A stretch of 64,000 nucleotides of DNA, from contig JAALLF010000017.1 of NCBI GenBank assembly GCA_011087645.1, positions 1 through 64,000 of the forward strand, given 5' to 3'. This document shows, in pieces, positions 60,747-64,000 of this stretch (position 1 is the first letter of the stretch; each line of letters starts with the position of its first letter). A program made the translations under genes and the position numbers. The notes under the pieces were generated by a model. The model was not told the origin of the DNA and searched no databases. It was given only the letters and a program-made list of their open reading frames with translations. This DNA is from Alphaproteobacteria bacterium. GTDB lineage: Bacteria > Pseudomonadota > Alphaproteobacteria > UBA6615.

Positions 60747-61193
60747 ATGGCCGATAGCCACACCGGCGTCGCATTTCGCTATGCGGGCTTTTGGTTACGG
60801 TTGATCGCCGCGGCGATTGACGGCGGCATAGTGTTAATTTGGGTGTGGTTGTTGGGCTTGGTGTTCAATGTGAATATCACCTCTCCGGTACACGAAGGGG
60901 CGGATTTTTATACCTTCCGGCTGTTTCAGTTGGTCGCCCTGTTTACCGTCTGGCTTTATTACGCGGTGATGGAGAGCACCACGACCCAGGCGACGATTGG
61001 CAAGATGTTTATGGGCATATACGTGACCGATCTCGACGGCGACCGTGTCGCCTTCAGCCGGGCGAGTATCCGCTACTGGATGAAGTACGTTTCGATAGTC
61101 ATTTTCTTCATCGGCTTTTTGATCGCCGCATTTACCCGGCGCAAACAGGCCATGCACGATATGGTTGCCAATTGCCTGGTGCTAAAACGATAG
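60747..61193 (+). CDS. RDD-family membrane protein
   Basis: A 148-residue protein with three hydrophobic segments (residues about 15-40, 52-75 and 110-135) and the RDD pattern [18 protein letters not shown], where the domain name residues Arg, Asp and Asp appear as Arg18 and Asp25. [21 protein letters not shown] and [19 protein letters not shown] are also typical. The role is unknown. It is inserted between leuC and leuD, which are usually adjacent. Confidence 0.9.
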   Translation: MADSHTGVAFRYAGFWLRLIAAAIDGGIVLIWVWLLGLVFNVNITSPVHEGADFYTFRLFQLVALFTVWLYYAVMESTTTQATIGKMFMGIYVTDLDGDRVAFSRASIRYWMKYVSIVIFFIGFLIAAFTRRKQAMHDMVANCLVLKR

Positions 61194-61204
61194 GACGGAC
61201 GAAT

Positions 61205-61825
61205 ATGGAAAAATTCTCGAAAGTCACCGGTGTTGCCGCACCGTTGCCGATGGTGAACATCGACACCGATAAGATCATCCCCAAACAGTTCTTGAAGACG
61301 ATCGAGCGCACCGGCCTGGGCAAGGGGCTATTCCATGAGTTGCGCACCGATGCCGACGGCAAGAATACCGGTGAGTTCGTCCTCGACCGCGAACCCTATA
61401 CCAACGCCAAGGTGATCATCGCCGGCGAGAATTTCGGCTGTGGGTCGTCGCGCGAACACGCCCCATGGGCGCTGCAGGATTTCGGCATCCAAGTAGTCAT
61501 CTCGTCGTCTTACGCCGACATTTTCTATAACAACAGCTTCAAGAACGGCATGTTGTTGATCAAGCTGCCGCCGGAACAGGTTGATGAGTTGATGGCGGTC
61601 GCCAACGATCCGGAGAACCCCGAGCTGACGGTCGATCTGGAGAACCAGAAAATCAATGCGCCGAACGGCGTCGTCTACGATTTCGACTTGGATCCGTTCC
61701 TGAAACACTGCCTGTTGGAAGGTTTGGACGATATCGGTCAGACCCTGCAAAAGGACGAAAAGATCGTCGATTACGAAGGTGGGCAGCGTCTGCAGCAGCC
61801 CTGGCTGTATAAGGACGCGTCCTAA
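61205..61825 (+). CDS. leuD: 3-isopropylmalate dehydratase small subunit
   Basis: A 206-residue partner of Leu[18 protein letters not shown] opens the substrate region. The conserved [18 protein letters not shown] and [11 protein letters not shown] follow. The ATG at 61205 starts 11 bases after the RDD gene ends, so they share an operon. Confidence 0.97.
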   Translation: MEKFSKVTGVAAPLPMVNIDTDKIIPKQFLKTIERTGLGKGLFHELRTDADGKNTGEFVLDREPYTNAKVIIAGENFGCGSSREHAPWALQDFGIQVVISSSYADIFYNNSFKNGMLLIKLPPEQVDELMAVANDPENPELTVDLENQKINAPNGVVYDFDLDPFLKHCLLEGLDDIGQTLQKDEKIVDYEGGQRLQQPWLYKDAS

Positions 61826-61853
61826 CCAGGTCTGTGTGCCGGCGAAAGATAAG

Positions 61854-61957
61854 CCCCTCTCCTCTGGGGAGAGGGGACGAAAGTGCCCATTAACTGGAAA
61901 AGATTATATCCCCTCACCCGGCTCGCTGTGCTCGCCACCCTCTCCCCAAGGAGAGGG
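61854..61957. repeat. Intergenic double-hairpin repeat, family A (copy 5)
   Basis: CCCCTCTCCTCTGGGGAGAGG and CCCTCTCCCCAAGGAGAGGG with CTCACCCGGCTCGC between them. It separates leuD from leuB, which are otherwise on the same strand, and could affect leuB expression. Confidence 0.8.
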
Positions 61958-62051
61958 TTCATAAGGCAAAATTTAAGTTGCGTCGGCGCGTTGGGGCACT
62001 AGTCTCGCGCGGAAATTTGGAAACACCACAGGTTTGAGAGAAGAGGGAAGT

Positions 62052-63167
62052 ATGGCGGCGAATAGAAGTGTTTTGGTCCTGCCCGGCGACGGCATTGGCC
62101 CGGAAGTGATGGCGCAGGTCCAGCGGGTGATCAACTGGTTCGACGATAAGGGCAGTGTGCGGTTTGACGTCACCGAAGATTTGGCCGGCGGCGCGTGTTA
62201 CGACACCCACGGCGTGTCGATCCGTGACGAGACCATGGAAATCGCCATGAACACCGACGCAGTGCTGTTCGGCGCGGTCGGCGGGCCGAAATGGGACGAT
62301 GTGCCGCGCGAGCACCGGCCCGAAGCGGGCCTGCTGCGGTTGCGCAAGGATCTCGACCTGTTCGCCAACTTGCGTCCGGCCATTGTCCTCGACGCCATGG
62401 TCGGCGCCTCGACGCTGAAGGCCGAAGTGGTTCAGGGTCTCGATATTCTGATCCTGCGCGAGCTCACCTCGGGTGTTTATTTTGGTCAGCCCAAGGGCGA
62501 GCAGACCCTCGACGATGGCACGGTTCGCGTGGTCGATACGCAAGCCTATACGGAAGAAGAAATCGTGCGAGTGCTGCGGGTCGGCTTCGAGCTGGCGCGC
62601 AAACGCAAAAACAAGGTGCATTGCGCCGAGAAATCCAACGTCATGGAGACCGGCGTGTTTTGGCGGCAGATTTCCGCGCGAGTGGCGAAGGAAGAATTTC
62701 CTGACGTGGAATTCCAGCACATCTTGGCCGACAATTGCGCCATGCAGTTGATCCGCGACCCTCATCAGTTCGATGTCATCGTCACCGACAATCTGTTTGG
62801 CGATATCCTGTCCGATGAGGCGGCGATGATGACCGGCTCGCTCGGCATGCTGCCCTCGGCTAGCCTCGGCAATCCCGACCCGGTGACGGGTAAGCGCTAC
62901 GCCATGTACGAGCCGGTGCACGGCTCGGCGCCTGATATCGCCGGCGAAGGCAAGGCGAACCCGCTGGCGATGTTGCTCAGCTTCGCCATGATGTTGCGCT
63001 ATTCGTTCGATTTGGGCGATGACGCGGATCGGGTCGAGACCGTGGTGCAGAACGTCCTCAACGAAGGCTACCGCACCGGCGATATCATGCAGGACGGCTG
63101 CCACTTGGTCTCCACCGAGGAAATGGGAACCAAGCTGATTGCTGAGCTCGATCGCACCGCCGATTGA
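62052..63167 (+). CDS. leuB: 3-isopropylmalate dehydrogenase
   Basis: A 371-residue NAD-dependent oxidative decarboxylase of the leucine pathway. [30 protein letters not shown], the [20 protein letters not shown] metal/substrate helix and [17 protein letters not shown] are present. The ATG at 62052 follows AAGAGGGAAG. A divergent paralogue of catabolic type lies at 13529. Confidence 0.97.
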   Translation: MAANRSVLVLPGDGIGPEVMAQVQRVINWFDDKGSVRFDVTEDLAGGACYDTHGVSIRDETMEIAMNTDAVLFGAVGGPKWDDVPREHRPEAGLLRLRKDLDLFANLRPAIVLDAMVGASTLKAEVVQGLDILILRELTSGVYFGQPKGEQTLDDGTVRVVDTQAYTEEEIVRVLRVGFELARKRKNKVHCAEKSNVMETGVFWRQISARVAKEEFPDVEFQHILADNCAMQLIRDPHQFDVIVTDNLFGDILSDEAAMMTGSLGMLPSASLGNPDPVTGKRYAMYEPVHGSAPDIAGEGKANPLAMLLSFAMMLRYSFDLGDDADRVETVVQNVLNEGYRTGDIMQDGCHLVSTEEMGTKLIAELDRTAD

Positions 63168-63224
63168 CCCGGACTCGTCCCGCGGCGTAAGCTTTTGTCT
63201 CAACGCCGAAACAGGAGCTAGGCG

Positions 63225-63533
63225 ATGAAAGCATTATTGACGGCTGCGGCGGTAATCGCGTTGGTGTCGGCATTTGCCGCGCCGGCTTCCGCTCAGCAAG
63301 CCCATGATCAAACAGCGGCCAAGCATGCCAATGGCGGGCAATGCGCGATTAGCCAGGCTATGTTGGCGGCGATTGCCGACAACAAAGAACAGCATATGGC
63401 CGAGACAAAATCGCGGATCGATTCCCTTATCGCCAATGCGTTGGCGACAGCGCGCACGCCGAGAGCGCCGGGGTCGCCGACAATGTTAAGCAAGTCGCCG
63501 GTGATACTGGGTAAGGGATCACCCAACGGCTAG
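63225..63533 (+). CDS. Small secreted protein of unknown function
   Basis: A 102-residue protein with a signal peptide (KALLTAAAVIALVSAFAAPA, likely cut before QQAHD). The mature part is mostly helical and hydrophilic, with a single cysteine (NGGQCAISQAM). The ATG follows CAGGAGC. No family is recognised. It is followed by a strong terminator. Confidence 0.7.
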   Translation: MKALLTAAAVIALVSAFAAPASAQQAHDQTAAKHANGGQCAISQAMLAAIADNKEQHMAETKSRIDSLIANALATARTPRAPGSPTMLSKSPVILGKGSPNG

Positions 63534-63556
63534 CGCTGTGTTTATTTTATCCGATG

Positions 63557-63588
63557 ACGGCGGCAGGTTTCTGCCGCCGTTTGCTTTT
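63557..63588 (+). terminator. Rho-independent terminator after the small secreted protein gene
   Basis: ACGGCGGCAG pairs with CTGCCGCCGT around GTTT and is followed by TTGCTTTT. The stem has ten perfect pairs. Confidence 0.9.
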
Positions 63589-63605
63589 GTGCGAAGGAAT
63601 GCGCC

Positions 63606-64000
63606 GTGCCCGATATCTATTTGACCATCAACGATGCCGACCCGGCCTTGTTGGCGGAGATCGCCAACGGCCTGGAGATGCGCGCTGCCTTGCCCCAACA
63701 GATCGAGATTCTCGAAACCTATCTCGGCGATGTCGAATTCCCGGCGAATGCCCGCGTGCTCGATGTGGGCTGCGGGACGGGCGCCCAGTCGCGCACCCTC
63801 ATCAAGCGGCCCGATGTGGCCGAAGTTGTCGGCGCCGACCAGGCACAGTTTCTGTTGGCGCGCGCCCGCGAACTGGGTGCGGGTCTTGAGGGTCTGCGTT
63901 TTGCAGAGGCCAGCGGCGACGATCTGCCGTTTGAGGCGGCATCGTTCGACGTCGTCGTCGCCCACACCGTGCTGACCCATGTGGCCGACCCGGAGGCGGT
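63606..64000 (+). CDS. Class I SAM-dependent methyltransferase (partial, runs off the window)
   Basis: Only the first 131 residues are inside the window. The SAM-binding motif VLDVGCGTGAQS (near residue 50), the acidic end of strand two (VVGADQAQFLLARA) and FDVVVAHTVLTHV are visible, defining a methyltransferase of unknown substrate. The start is GTG at 63606 with a GAAGGAA site upstream; the stop lies beyond 64000. Confidence 0.85.
   Translation, partial: MPDIYLTINDADPALLAEIANGLEMRAALPQQIEILETYLGDVEFPANARVLDVGCGTGAQSRTLIKRPDVAEVVGADQAQFLLARARELGAGLEGLRFAEASGDDLPFEAASFDVVVAHTVLTHVADPEA

Overview
The window is a high-GC chromosomal segment of an alphaproteobacterium, probably a Rhodospirillales-like or uncultured marine/soil relative. 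The evidence is gene order typical of that class: dapF-mtaB-ftsY-yciB in one block and ffh-rpsP-rimM-trmD-rplS-leuC-leuD-leuB in another, plus a DUF2336 protein. Species cannot be fixed from sequence alone. No phage, insertion sequence or CRISPR array was seen. Two families of intergenic palindromic repeats are scattered through the left two thirds.

Positions 1-36000 are an accessory catabolic region. It holds a class III CoA-transferase, a two-subunit family I CoA-transferase, an acyl-CoA dehydrogenase, three large molybdenum hydroxylase (CoxL-like) subunits without visible FAD or iron-sulfur partners, a glutathione transferase, cupins, an isopropylmalate-dehydrogenase paralogue, an isochorismatase-like hydrolase, a luciferase-like flavin enzyme, an orphan TRAP binding protein, two tandem ACMSD-like amidohydrolases and several dehydrogenases. 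Interleaved with these is a complete selenocysteine system: selC (tRNA-Sec, 11907-12002), selD fused to a flavoprotein domain, selB and selA, all on the minus strand. The client is also here. The open reading frame at 8277-9509 is interrupted by one in-frame UGA (8736-8738) inside a U-x-x-C motif and continues as a GrdB-like protein, so it is best read as one 410-residue selenoprotein. This is the most interesting content of the window.

Positions 36000-46000 hold a homodimeric-type 2-oxoacid dehydrogenase E1 facing an Lrp-family regulator across a region of inverted repeats, an AT-richer gene of unknown function with a proteasome-like N-terminus, and two paralogous amidases. The amidases bracket a small HxlR-cupin-hydrolase island that has clear palindromic operators.

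Positions 46000-64000 are mostly housekeeping: upp, pgk, a DUF2336 gene, Nudix, yciB, ftsY, mtaB, dapF, an XRE regulator, ffh, a VOC protein, rpsP, rimM, trmD, rplS, leuC, an RDD membrane protein, leuD, leuB, a small secreted protein and the start of a methyltransferase cut by the window edge. Both SRP GTPases (ftsY, ffh) and two ribosomal proteins with acidic tails are present. The leucine operon genes are close together but interrupted by the RDD gene.
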